The translations under genes were made by a program, and so were the position numbers. Under the pieces are notes generated by a model. That model did not search any database. It was not told the origin of the DNA and saw only the letters and a list, made by a program, of their open reading frames with translations. This document shows positions 45,010 through 52,142 of a stretch of 64,000 nucleotides of DNA, in pieces. Within the stretch, counting starts at the first letter, position 1; every line of letters starts with the position of its first letter. The stretch covers positions 1 to 64,000 of the forward strand of contig RHGE01000003.1 in assembly GCA_004296775.1 (NCBI GenBank), given 5' to 3'. The stretch is from Marinilabiliaceae bacterium JC017. Its GTDB lineage: Bacteria; Bacteroidota; Bacteroidia; Bacteroidales; Marinilabiliaceae.

Positions 45010-46401
45010 ATGAGTGACCTGAAAGTATTGATTGTTGATGACGAACAAAGAATAACCGAAAAACTGAAATACCACCTGGAGAGGCGCAACTTTAGTATTT
45101 TTTGCGCCAACACACCCAATGAAGGTTTTCAGCTTCTGGCGCAGGAACAACCCGGTATTTTGCTGTTGGATGTGATGTTGCCCGGGATGAATGGGCTGGA
45201 CATGCTCAAAAAGGTGAAAGCGGATTACCCGCAAATGGAAGTAATCATGATAAGCGGGTATGGTGATATGGACATGGTCATTCAGGCCATGCGGCAGGGT
45301 GCGTCCGATTTTATTCGCAAACCCTTTCAGATAATGGATATCCAACTGGCCATTGAGCGTACCAGTAAGTACCTGCAGTTGCAATCGCGGCTTGAGGTGG
45401 CCGAGAACCGGGGATCGTTGGTATCGCGGGAGCTGGAGAGTATGATTGAAAAGGATTTTGTGGGCGAGAGTCCGCAAATTAAGAAAGTGCTCAGGATGGC
45501 CTTGAAAGCCGCCGAAGACCGGGAAGTGAATGTGTTGGTGACCGGAGAGAACGGTACGGGGAAGGAGATTATCTCACGCATTATTCATTATGGCAGCCCG
45601 CGTAAAGGGGAGGTGTTTGCCCCGGTTAATAGTTCAGCCATTCCTGAAACGTTGTTGGAAAGTGAGTTTTTTGGGCATGTGAAAGGGGCTTTTACCGATG
45701 CCCGGGAAGAGAAGAAAGGCTATTTTGAGTTGGCCAATAATGGTACCTTGTTTTTGGATGAAATTGCCGATATGCCCTTTGCGTTGCAGGCAAAACTGTT
45801 AAGAGCCATTGAAGAGGGTAAAATAAAACGGGTGGGAAGTAACCGCGAGATACCGGTTGACGTGCGCATCATTTCGGCCACCAATAAGAATATTGAGAAA
45901 CTCATTGGCGAGAATAAATTCCGGATTGACTTGTTTCACCGGATCAACACCATTGAGATTCATATTCCCCCTTTGCGCCAGCGCCCGGTAGATATTAAGC
46001 CGCTGGTGGAACATTTTGTGGCACAGATAGCCAGGAAAAAGGGTAAAGTAGAGCCGGCCATCTCCGATTCTTTATTGGCCAAGCTGGAGAAATACCACTT
46101 TCCCGGTAATGTGAGGGAGTTAAGAAATATGGTCGAGCGTGCCATGATTCTCTCCGAAAACGACACACTGCAACCGGAAGATTTTCCGTTGAGAGGTGAA
46201 GGTTGTAAGCCGGTTGTTGAGGTGGCAACGGGCAATAATGGATTCAATCTCGATAACCATGAAAAGCAACTCGTAGAAGGGGCCCTGAAGCAGTGCAACA
46301 TGAATCAAACCCAGGCCGCTGTGCTTTTAGGTATTAGCCGGGATGCCATGAAACGAAAAGTTAAGAAGTATGGTGTTGAAATAGTTAAAGACCTGCATTG
46401 A
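45010..46401 (+). CDS. Sigma-54-dependent response regulator (NtrC family)
   Basis: A 463-residue regulator. The receiver domain (about 4-118) has the acidic pair VDDEQ, the phospho-acceptor Asp54 in LLLDVMLPGMNG, and KPF. The AAA+ domain (about 145-370) has Walker A TGENGTGKE (about 178-186), the sigma-54 contact loop GAFTDA (226-231) in place of the consensus GAFTGA, Walker B LFLDEIAD and the R-finger region. A Fis-type helix-turn-helix closes it (about 420-460, NMNQTQAAVLLGISRDAMKRK). It activates sigma-54 promoters after phosphorylation by the kinase encoded upstream. Target genes are unknown. Confidence 0.95.
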   Translation: MSDLKVLIVDDEQRITEKLKYHLERRNFSIFCANTPNEGFQLLAQEQPGILLLDVMLPGMNGLDMLKKVKADYPQMEVIMISGYGDMDMVIQAMRQGASDFIRKPFQIMDIQLAIERTSKYLQLQSRLEVAENRGSLVSRELESMIEKDFVGESPQIKKVLRMALKAAEDREVNVLVTGENGTGKEIISRIIHYGSPRKGEVFAPVNSSAIPETLLESEFFGHVKGAFTDAREEKKGYFELANNGTLFLDEIADMPFALQAKLLRAIEEGKIKRVGSNREIPVDVRIISATNKNIEKLIGENKFRIDLFHRINTIEIHIPPLRQRPVDIKPLVEHFVAQIARKKGKVEPAISDSLLAKLEKYHFPGNVRELRNMVERAMILSENDTLQPEDFPLRGEGCKPVVEVATGNNGFNLDNHEKQLVEGALKQCNMNQTQAAVLLGISRDAMKRKVKKYGVEIVKDLH

Positions 46402-46408
46402 TCACATC

Positions 46409-46455
46409 CCCCTCCTTTTTCGATAGAGTTGGAAAGGGAGGGTACCTTTTTTCAA
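46409..46455 (+). terminator. Terminator of the NtrC-family gene
   Basis: CCCTCCTTT and AAAGGGAGGG form a stem around a loop of about a dozen bases, followed by TACC and six T residues. Confidence 0.75.
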
Positions 46456-46469
46456 TTTTGTTGCTAAAA

Positions 46470-46535
46470 AATTAAACCGCAGAGATTGCAGAGAAAATAT
46501 AGCGGTTTTGGTCAACGAATTTCCGCGAATTGGTG
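46470..46535. repeat. Inverted-repeat element with AAACCGC/GCGGTTT arms
   Basis: AAACCGC at 46474-46480 pairs with GCGGTTT at 46502-46508. It is followed by ACGAATTTCCGCGAATTGGT, which resembles the GCGAATTATACGAATTGAAC arm of the element at 59584-59682. It probably belongs to the same inverted-repeat class. Confidence 0.45.
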
Positions 46536-46688
46536 CGAATGATTGTTGTCCGCAGATTGAGCAGATTAGTGCACATTTTAAATAAGTTATTTTGCTTTGA
46601 AGGAATATGCAGGTAATAGTAGCCAGCATTGTCCTCACATTCATGATAGGCTTGCTTTTAACCAAGGTGATAGCTATGTAAGTATCCT

Positions 46689-46975
46689 CCTAACCTGGAC
46701 AAGCCAGAAAAGAAAAAAGTATCAAGATGATTTACTGCTCACCAAGAATATTCTTCCTATAAGAACACGAATATTACGGATAAGACACCTGTGTTTTTTT
46801 AGGAGAATTCTGAGAAAAAACCTCTTCGAGGGATGTTACTTAATGCTAATTGTTGTTCGGAATTAACAATGATAAGGGTAGTTTATTCCTATCTGTTTCA
46901 ATGTATTTCTAAGTGTTTCCCTCTATTTCCTTCTTCTGACCTCTAACCTCTCTATATATTTCCATCCAATTAACT
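46689..46975 (+). repeat. Dispersed repeat family A, long copy
   Basis: It starts with CTAACCTGGACAAGCCAG, continues through ATTACGGATAAGACACCTGT, GGATGTTACTTAATGCTAAT and TGTTGTTC, and ends near ACCTCTCTATATATTTCCAT. The copy at 49140-49360 carries the same blocks in reverse. Short frames inside it that read LTWTSQK are by-products of the repeat. Confidence 0.7.
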
Positions 46976-46984
46976 TAATCTCAT

Positions 46985-47460
46985 GTCAGAATGCCGTGAT
47001 CGAAAGTCAGGATAGCCGGAATGCATCTCGGGATGCCTAAATCGTTGCTTCAACTGCCATGATTGCATCTCGGACTGCCATAATTACATCTCAGAGTCTC
47101 ATGATCGCATCTTTGTGTGCCATGATGGAGAGTCAGGATGGCCGGAACGCATCTCGGGATGCCTAAATCGTTGCTTCAACTGCCATGATTGCATCTCGGA
47201 CTGCCATAATTACATCTCAGAGTCTCATGATCGCATCTTTGGGTATCATGATGGAAAGTCAGGATAGCCGGAACGCATCTCGGGATGCCTAAATCGTTGC
47301 TTCAACTGCCATGATTGCATCTCGGACTGCCATAATTACATCTCAGAGTCTCATGATCGCATCTTTGTGTGCCATGATTGAAAGTCAGGATGGCCGGAAC
47401 GCATCTCACAATGCCTAAAACGTTGCTTCAACTGCCATGATTGCATCTCAGACTTGGAGT
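46985..47460. repeat. Higher-order tandem array: 126-bp unit made of six 21-bp subunits
   Basis: AGTCAGGAT occurs at 47005, 47131, 47257 and 47383, exactly 126 bases apart. Each 126-base unit divides into six related 21-base subunits, for example CTCGGGATGCCTAAATCGTTG and CTTCAACTGCCATGATTGCAT. Copies differ by only a few bases, so the expansion is recent. Read on the minus strand, subunits such as CCCGAGATGCGTTCCGGCCA look like the TCTGAAATGAGTTCCGGGTC unit at 23971-24380. Stops occur in the frames, so it is not a coding repeat. Confidence 0.9.
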
Positions 47461-47963
47461 GCATTATGGAAGGTAGTATTTTGATATAGAAAAAAGGATA
47501 TGAGATTTTATTAAGCATAAATCCTCTAACAAAAGGGTGCTGCATTGAGTTTTCTGCAATGCAGGACTTCTGCGTTTACTGCATTGCTTGTTTTATTTAT
47601 AAAGAAGTATTCGCTGTCTTCTAAAATATTATTTCTACAATCGATGCTCTTTTGTTTTGACTTTCTGTGGGAATAGTTTTAGGTGGAGTTTACAAAATGG
47701 TTAGAAGATGTTAAAAAACAGTTCTCCTGATACCGCACCTTCAATCCATTTCGTTATTTTTGGAGACCTTTTGTTTTTAATGATGAAACGCTATCCAATC
47801 CAATTACTAAAAATAACCTACTCCAACTTCTTTTCATTTTCAATCAATTCCCGATGGATCTTAAACACAAGTTAATCTTTTGATAATTTATGGAGTGATG
47901 GGCTTTCTGTTAGCTCATAGTATATGGTTGAATCCCTATATATTTTAATAACAATAAATAGTT
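47461..47963. other. AT-rich intergenic region with one hairpin
   Basis: No gene is supported. CTGCATTG at about 47539 and CAATGCAG ending near 47563 form a hairpin, and a second TGCATTGC lies near 47580. The rest is plain AT-rich sequence upstream of the 47964 gene. Confidence 0.4.
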
Positions 47964-48758
47964 ATGAAAAAGTATGTTTTTATTATTGCCTTATTGATTA
48001 GTAGTTTAACTGTTTGTCTTGGGCAAGGTATGAGTCGATTTGAAATTTGGGGTTGGAATGGATCAAAGCAAGAATTTGCTCAAGTTTATCTCGACCAAAC
48101 TGGTAAAGATTTGAATAAAACCTATGCTTGCGCGGCATGGTTGAACCGGATGGGGTATAAGCATGCTGATTCGGTTATTTTTATTGATGATATGGAAGAT
48201 TTTAAGTCCGGAAAGTTAAGTTGGGATTCAATAGAAAGAGTAGTAAATGTCAGGCAAATAATCGACAATGAATTTACGAGGAAGGCTGCCGATTCGTTAA
48301 TGCAAATTGGTATTGCTAAAGTAGTTTCAGATTTTAGTGTGGAAGATAGTGTAGCCATGAATCAATTAGTAAATAAAAAGCATCAGCTTGAAAGTGTACT
48401 TATAGGAACGCAAATTTCAAATAACTCAGAACTTCAGAGCAGTTGTAATTCACTTATTGAAAAGCTGGATTTTTCATCATTGAAACCTTCCCTGGAGATG
48501 ATAAAAATAGCTGGTTCCATGTTATCATTTCCCGATATGACCACTTGTTACAATGGCATGAGAATTATGGAAAAAATTAAGAATAACAAGCGAAATAAAG
48601 AGGCACTTCTTTCATACAATGCCGTAACGCTAAAGGATTTTTTGAATTCTAAATTGCAAACGTTTCAAATTGATGCATTGAAATATTTGACGACGTTTGA
48701 ACCTAAGGGCGAAGATTGGACTTCAGCTGATTGGATTGAGTGGATAGGAAAGAAATAG
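47964..48758 (+). CDS. Exported protein of unknown function
   Basis: This 264-residue protein has a clear signal peptide (FIIALLISSLTVCLGQ). The start ATG follows a purine-poor but AT-rich leader. The mature part is mostly helical, with FEIWGWNGSKQEFAQVYLDQ, YACAAWLNRMGYKHADSV, FTRKAADSLMQIGIAKVV and a tryptophan-rich end (EDWTSADWIEWIGKK). I recognise no family. It lies alone in the repeat-dense 46.4-50.4-kb stretch, which suggests an accessory gene. Confidence 0.65.
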   Translation: MKKYVFIIALLISSLTVCLGQGMSRFEIWGWNGSKQEFAQVYLDQTGKDLNKTYACAAWLNRMGYKHADSVIFIDDMEDFKSGKLSWDSIERVVNVRQIIDNEFTRKAADSLMQIGIAKVVSDFSVEDSVAMNQLVNKKHQLESVLIGTQISNNSELQSSCNSLIEKLDFSSLKPSLEMIKIAGSMLSFPDMTTCYNGMRIMEKIKNNKRNKEALLSYNAVTLKDFLNSKLQTFQIDALKYLTTFEPKGEDWTSADWIEWIGKK

Positions 48759-48819
48759 CGATGGTGTGTTGTTGTTTATTATGAAGTGATTATTGTCTGT
48801 TTACGAAAGAAAAAAGTGG

Positions 48820-49062
48820 GCAGTGGATTCTTCTGAAATAATGGTTGAAGACATGAAGCGCGTCATGAAAGCTCCGGTACTCTCCTGAAGAACTCGAATT
48901 ATGCCATGAATGAGCCAGTTGTTATGGAAGGGTCGTTTTCGGCCAGGGATTGTAGTGGATACCCCGCAAGCGTGGGTGAGATGGTGGGTTGGCAAAGCGC
49001 GGAGTAGGAACGGAAAGCCCGGCGGCGAGCCTCAGGCGAGGCGGGACGCCTAATTATTTTTC
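48820..49062. repeat. GC-rich structured intergenic island
   Basis: This stretch is clearly richer in G and C than its surroundings. It contains GATTGTAGTGGATACCCCGC, then GGAACGGAAAGCCCGGCGGC, and the hairpin GCCTC-AGGC-GAGGC at 49029-49042. No good reading frame fits. From memory, similar intergenic strings ending in GGAAAGCCCG occur in other Bacteroidetes genomes, but I cannot verify this here. It could be a dispersed structured repeat or a non-coding RNA. Confidence 0.4.
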
Positions 49063-49139
49063 ATGCAAAGGGGATATTGAATAATTAATGTGGATAGTGT
49101 TGTTTTTGGAATATTAGGAAGTGATTAGGCAGCAGCTTT

Positions 49140-49360
49140 TACCAACATGTTGTTCAAGTTGGATGGAAGTATATGGAGAGGTTAGAGGGGAAATAAATAG
49201 AAATACATGGAAACAGACTGCGCTTATCAATGTCAATCTTGAACAACAATCAGCATTAAGTAACCTTCCGCGAAGTGTTTTTTTTTCAGGTGAATCCTGA
49301 AAAAACATAGTGTCTTATCAGTAATGTTTGTGTATTTTTTTGGCTTGTCCAGGTTAGGGT
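49140..49360 (-). repeat. Dispersed repeat family A, inverted copy
   Basis: Read on the minus strand from 49358 it gives CTAACCTGGACAAGCCA, then ACATTACTGATAAGACACTA, GGTTACTTAATGCTGATTGT and ACCTCTCCATATACTTCCAT. These are the blocks of the copy at 46689-46975, in the same order. Here the two halves seen separately in copy 1 are joined directly. Confidence 0.7.
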
Positions 49361-49415
49361 ATATACAGCAACTTTCTTAATCTTTTTAATTTGTGAAATA
49401 TAAAAAATGTAGTGC

Positions 49416-49718
49416 ATGAAGAATTTACCAAAGGTATGGGGGATAATTTTGATTGGATTGATATCTGTTGTTTTTGGATATATCCTGCTGAATAGAGATG
49501 TTGATAAGAAGGTTAATGAGAAAATGGTACTCATTGTTATGAATCACTTCAATTCAACAAATCGATTACCCCAGGTTGACATTGTTAAAGCCAGAAAAAT
49601 CTCGAAAAGCGTTTGTGATAAACTTAAAAAGGAGTATCAGATTGAATTAATTGCCGATAGGCTTGAACGCAATGACACAAGTATGTTGGAAGTAATTCGC
49701 AAATTAATTTATGAGTAG
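49416..49718 (+). CDS. Small membrane-anchored protein of unknown function
   Basis: This 100-residue protein has one N-terminal membrane helix (about 8-26, GIILIGLISVVFGYILL) and a charged, helical, outward-facing part (VNEKMVLIVMNHFNSTNRLP, KSVCDKLKKEYQIELIADRL). No family is recognised. It ends at a TAG at 49716 that is in frame with the following open region, so the two may once have been one gene (see next entry). Confidence 0.55.
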   Translation: MKNLPKVWGIILIGLISVVFGYILLNRDVDKKVNEKMVLIVMNHFNSTNRLPQVDIVKARKISKSVCDKLKKEYQIELIADRLERNDTSMLEVIRKLIYE

Positions 49719-49751
49719 TCCTTTCCCATTGCTTTTAACGAAAGGCATGCC

Positions 49752-50150
49752 GTGATAAATGATTCGACTCAATTGAGGTGGCTAAAAGATAGTATTGAGT
49801 CATTTTATAAACCCACAGAGGAGGATTTTAGAGTTGCTGAATCAGTCATTATTGATGCTATATTGAAGGATAAGTCAGGACGTAGATACATATTAGATGT
49901 AGATAATGTCAGAAATTACTATCGACAATATGCATTCTATTCGGCTATGAACGGTGATTCTATGGTGTATGTAAATGGTTTGTGTGAAATATTAGAGTTT
50001 CCGTCTGATTCTTGTGGAATTGCAACGTTTAAGCCATTTGAGTGGAAAAATAAATTTATGTGTGTTGAGGATGGTGGAGATTGTTATTGGAGTATCATGA
50101 TTAATAAATCGAAAAGAAGCTATTATCACTTTTCGATAAATGGGATTTAG
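49752..50150 (+). CDS. Hypothetical protein, possibly a 5'-truncated gene
   Basis: The frame is open from the TAG at 49716 to 50150. The only plausible start is a GTG at 49752 (132 residues) without a clear ribosome-binding site, and no ATG lies near the beginning. KPTEEDFRVAESVIIDAIL, YYRQYAFYSAMNGDSMVYVN, GLCEI and VEDGGDCYWSIMINKSKRSYYHFSINGI resemble small secreted Bacteroidetes proteins that end in a V-x-D-G-G-D-C-Y/W block, as far as I remember. Those normally start with a signal peptide, which is missing here. Either a GTG-started cytoplasmic protein, or the second half of a gene split by the TAG. Confidence 0.45.
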   Translation: MINDSTQLRWLKDSIESFYKPTEEDFRVAESVIIDAILKDKSGRRYILDVDNVRNYYRQYAFYSAMNGDSMVYVNGLCEILEFPSDSCGIATFKPFEWKNKFMCVEDGGDCYWSIMINKSKRSYYHFSINGI

Positions 50151-50184
50151 TTGAAAGCTTTGATAATTCTTCTTAGTATCCAAA

Positions 50185-50445
50185 AAAGAATCATCCCGGA
50201 CCGATGACTGAATTCGGATGTTGGGAAGAAAGGCCCGGGATGATTACCAAAAGGAAAGTATGAACTTAAACAATCGCGTCTTAAATACTTTTATTTATTG
50301 CCTTTAAAGGGCTTGTTTTTTTTAACCTATCGGCGTAGTCGGTGTGATGGTGAAAAAACATCCCGAACCAATGACTGAATTCGGTTTTTGGGAATAATGG
50401 TTCGGGACGTTCACCATAAGAAAAATATGAAAACTTAAACAATCG
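50185..50445. repeat. 167-bp tandem duplication of the hydrogenase gene end and its terminator hairpin
   Basis: GACTGAATTCGG at 50206 recurs at 50373, 167 bases apart. Both copies carry a CATCCCG...CGGGA(T/C)G hairpin and end in AACTTAAACAATCGC. The right-hand AAACAATCGC contains the stop and last codons of the hydrogenase gene. The left copy is an extra gene end plus terminator. On the minus strand each hairpin is followed by a U-rich run, so both can act as terminators of the hydrogenase operon. Confidence 0.75.
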
Positions 50446-51880
50446 CCTTTTCTTTTAACTCATCAATGGCCTTCCTCAGGTTGGCTTGCCCCATTTGTGA
50501 GGGGGCAATGATGCCCGGGCCGCTGATGCAACCTCCTTCGCAGGCCATGACCTCCACAAAATTGGCCTTTGGCGGACGTATGGGGAAGGTCTTTAATAGT
50601 TTGATGGTTTTTTTGGAGAGGCCATTTACCATGAAGGCTTTGAAATTGGTGCCTTCGGGCAGGATGCTCTCAATGGCAGCCGTGACGCCACCTGATGCAG
50701 CAAAGCCGCGACCTTCCGGTGTAATGGCAGCTGATGAAGCAAGTGCTTCGTTTTGGGTAACGTCAATGCCTTCTACGGCAAAGAATGCTCCTAGTTCTTC
50801 GGCTGTCATCACGTAATCCACGCTTTTATTCAGGAAGGCCTCTTTTCTTTTTGCCAGACAGGGGCCGATAAAGACCAGTTTGGCATTTGGGTATTTCTCT
50901 CTTGCCACGTCAGCGGTGAAAACCATGGGCGATGGCGTGTGGCTGACATGAGGGATCAATCCCTTAATGTGCTTTTGGGTTAGCTCTGTATAGGCTGGAC
51001 AACAGGAGGTGGTCATGAATGTTTCGCCGGCCTCCATCTTCTCTTTCCATTCAGCTGTTTCGTGCTGGGTGGTTATATCAGCTCCTTGTGCCACTTCAAT
51101 TACATCGGCGAATCCCAGCTTACTGATGGCATTTAAAATTTTTCCCGCTTCTGCCTTAAACTGACCAAGTACGGCCGGTGCTACCAGTGCAATCGTAGGG
51201 GTCTTGGTTTGTATTTGTTTGTAGATGTGTAAGATTTGTGACTTCTCGTTGATGGCACCAAAGGGGCAACTGTTCATGCATTTTCCGCAATGGATACATT
51301 TGTCGAAGTCAATCTCTTCCACGCCATATTCGTTTTTAGAGATGGCATTTACCGGGCACGACTCCTCGCAGGGGACCGGCAGATAAGCAATGGCATGGAA
51401 GGGGCATGCCTTCTGGCACAAACCGCAGTTTACGCATTTTTGGTGATCGATAAAGGCTTTTCCGTTAATTATTTGGATAGCATCTTTGGGGCAGTTGACC
51501 TGGCAGGAGCGGCCTTCGCATCCCTGACACAGGTTACTTACGGTGTAGTTAACTTTAACACAGGAGCTACATGCTTCGTCTACCACTGTGAGAAAATTAC
51601 CGGTTATCTTTTCTTGCAGTAAGGCTTCTGCTGCATATTCTCTTAACGGAGTCAGTTCATCCTCTTCGTCTGATATATTATAGCCTAACAGCGCCATTAT
51701 TTTATATTTGATAACTGCACGATCCTTATGCACGCAGCAACGGATAGGTGCTTTGGTACGCGGTCGCATTTCCAGGGGAATACGATCGATTTCCTCAAGC
51801 AGACTATCTTTCTTCAATAGTTTAAGAATTCGGACTAGTAGTTCACGTTTCGTGAAAATGGCATTGTTGTAATACGTCAT
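50435..51880 (-). CDS. [FeFe] hydrogenase, group-B-like catalytic subunit
   Basis: This 481-residue protein starts with a helical region (1-100). Ferredoxin-like clusters follow: C118-x2-C121-x4-C126-x3-C130; C149-x2-C152-x2-C155-x3-C159; C171 and C175; C195-x2-C198-x2-C201-x3-C205. The H-cluster domain (about 225-481) has all three signatures: L1 TTSCCPAY (Cys293, Cys294), L2 IGPCLAKRKEA (Cys341) and L3 VEVMACEGGCISGPG (Cys447, Cys451). The L1 proton-relay cysteine is kept, so H2 turnover is expected, and the L1/L2 variants fit group B. It is the last gene of the operon, two bases after the ferredoxin-like gene. Maturases HydEFG are not in the window. Confidence 0.93.
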   Translation of the reverse strand: MTYYNNAIFTKRELLVRILKLLKKDSLLEEIDRIPLEMRPRTKAPIRCCVHKDRAVIKYKIMALLGYNISDEEDELTPLREYAAEALLQEKITGNFLTVVDEACSSCVKVNYTVSNLCQGCEGRSCQVNCPKDAIQIINGKAFIDHQKCVNCGLCQKACPFHAIAYLPVPCEESCPVNAISKNEYGVEEIDFDKCIHCGKCMNSCPFGAINEKSQILHIYKQIQTKTPTIALVAPAVLGQFKAEAGKILNAISKLGFADVIEVAQGADITTQHETAEWKEKMEAGETFMTTSCCPAYTELTQKHIKGLIPHVSHTPSPMVFTADVAREKYPNAKLVFIGPCLAKRKEAFLNKSVDYVMTAEELGAFFAVEGIDVTQNEALASSAAITPEGRGFAASGGVTAAIESILPEGTNFKAFMVNGLSKKTIKLLKTFPIRPPKANFVEVMACEGGCISGPGIIAPSQMGQANLRKAIDELKEKAIV

Positions 51881-51882
51881 TT

Positions 51883-52137
51883 TTACAGTTGCTTTGTAAT
51901 GTGTGTGATTATTTTCTGTATGGTGGCGTTGGGGATTAATTCATCGTTGATCATCACGCAGGGGGGACGATCTTCGTTGTCGTCCTGGCATACACCAAGA
52001 CAGGAAGCTCCTTCGATTTTTACCAATGGAGCAATGTGTGCCGGCAGATGCTCCTTGAGCAGGTGCAGTTCGGCGCCTCCCATGATGTAACACATGGTGC
52101 CGCAGCAGATTTTGATGGTTATAGTTGGCTTTGTCAT
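51883..52137 (-). CDS. Thioredoxin-like [2Fe-2S] ferredoxin
   Basis: This 84-residue protein has the C-x4-C (CCGTMC) and CLGVC pairs of the NuoE/HoxE-like thioredoxin-fold [2Fe-2S] family (IKICCGTMCYIMGGAEL, GASCLGVCQDD, PPCVMINDEL). It should carry electrons to or from a hydrogenase. It sits between the SpoIIE phosphatase gene (5-base gap) and the catalytic hydrogenase gene (2-base gap), so translation is probably coupled. A second member of the family opens the operon at 55307. Confidence 0.9.
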   Translation of the reverse strand: MTKPTITIKICCGTMCYIMGGAELHLLKEHLPAHIAPLVKIEGASCLGVCQDDNEDRPPCVMINDELIPNATIQKIITHITKQL

Positions 52138-52142
52138 AAGGG

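Noticed and set aside
46597-46866. 89-residue plus-strand frame with LTWTSQK, and the similar minus-strand frame at 49286-49534
   Set aside because: Both derive from repeat A sequence; the shared peptide reflects the DNA repeat rather than a protein family.
46985-47460. CRISPR or coding repeat
   Set aside because: Units are contiguous 21-mers in 126-base blocks without unique spacers, and stop codons interrupt the frames.
48801-48995. 64-residue minus-strand frame in the GC-rich island
   Set aside because: It has no start signal or family, and the island looks structured rather than coding.
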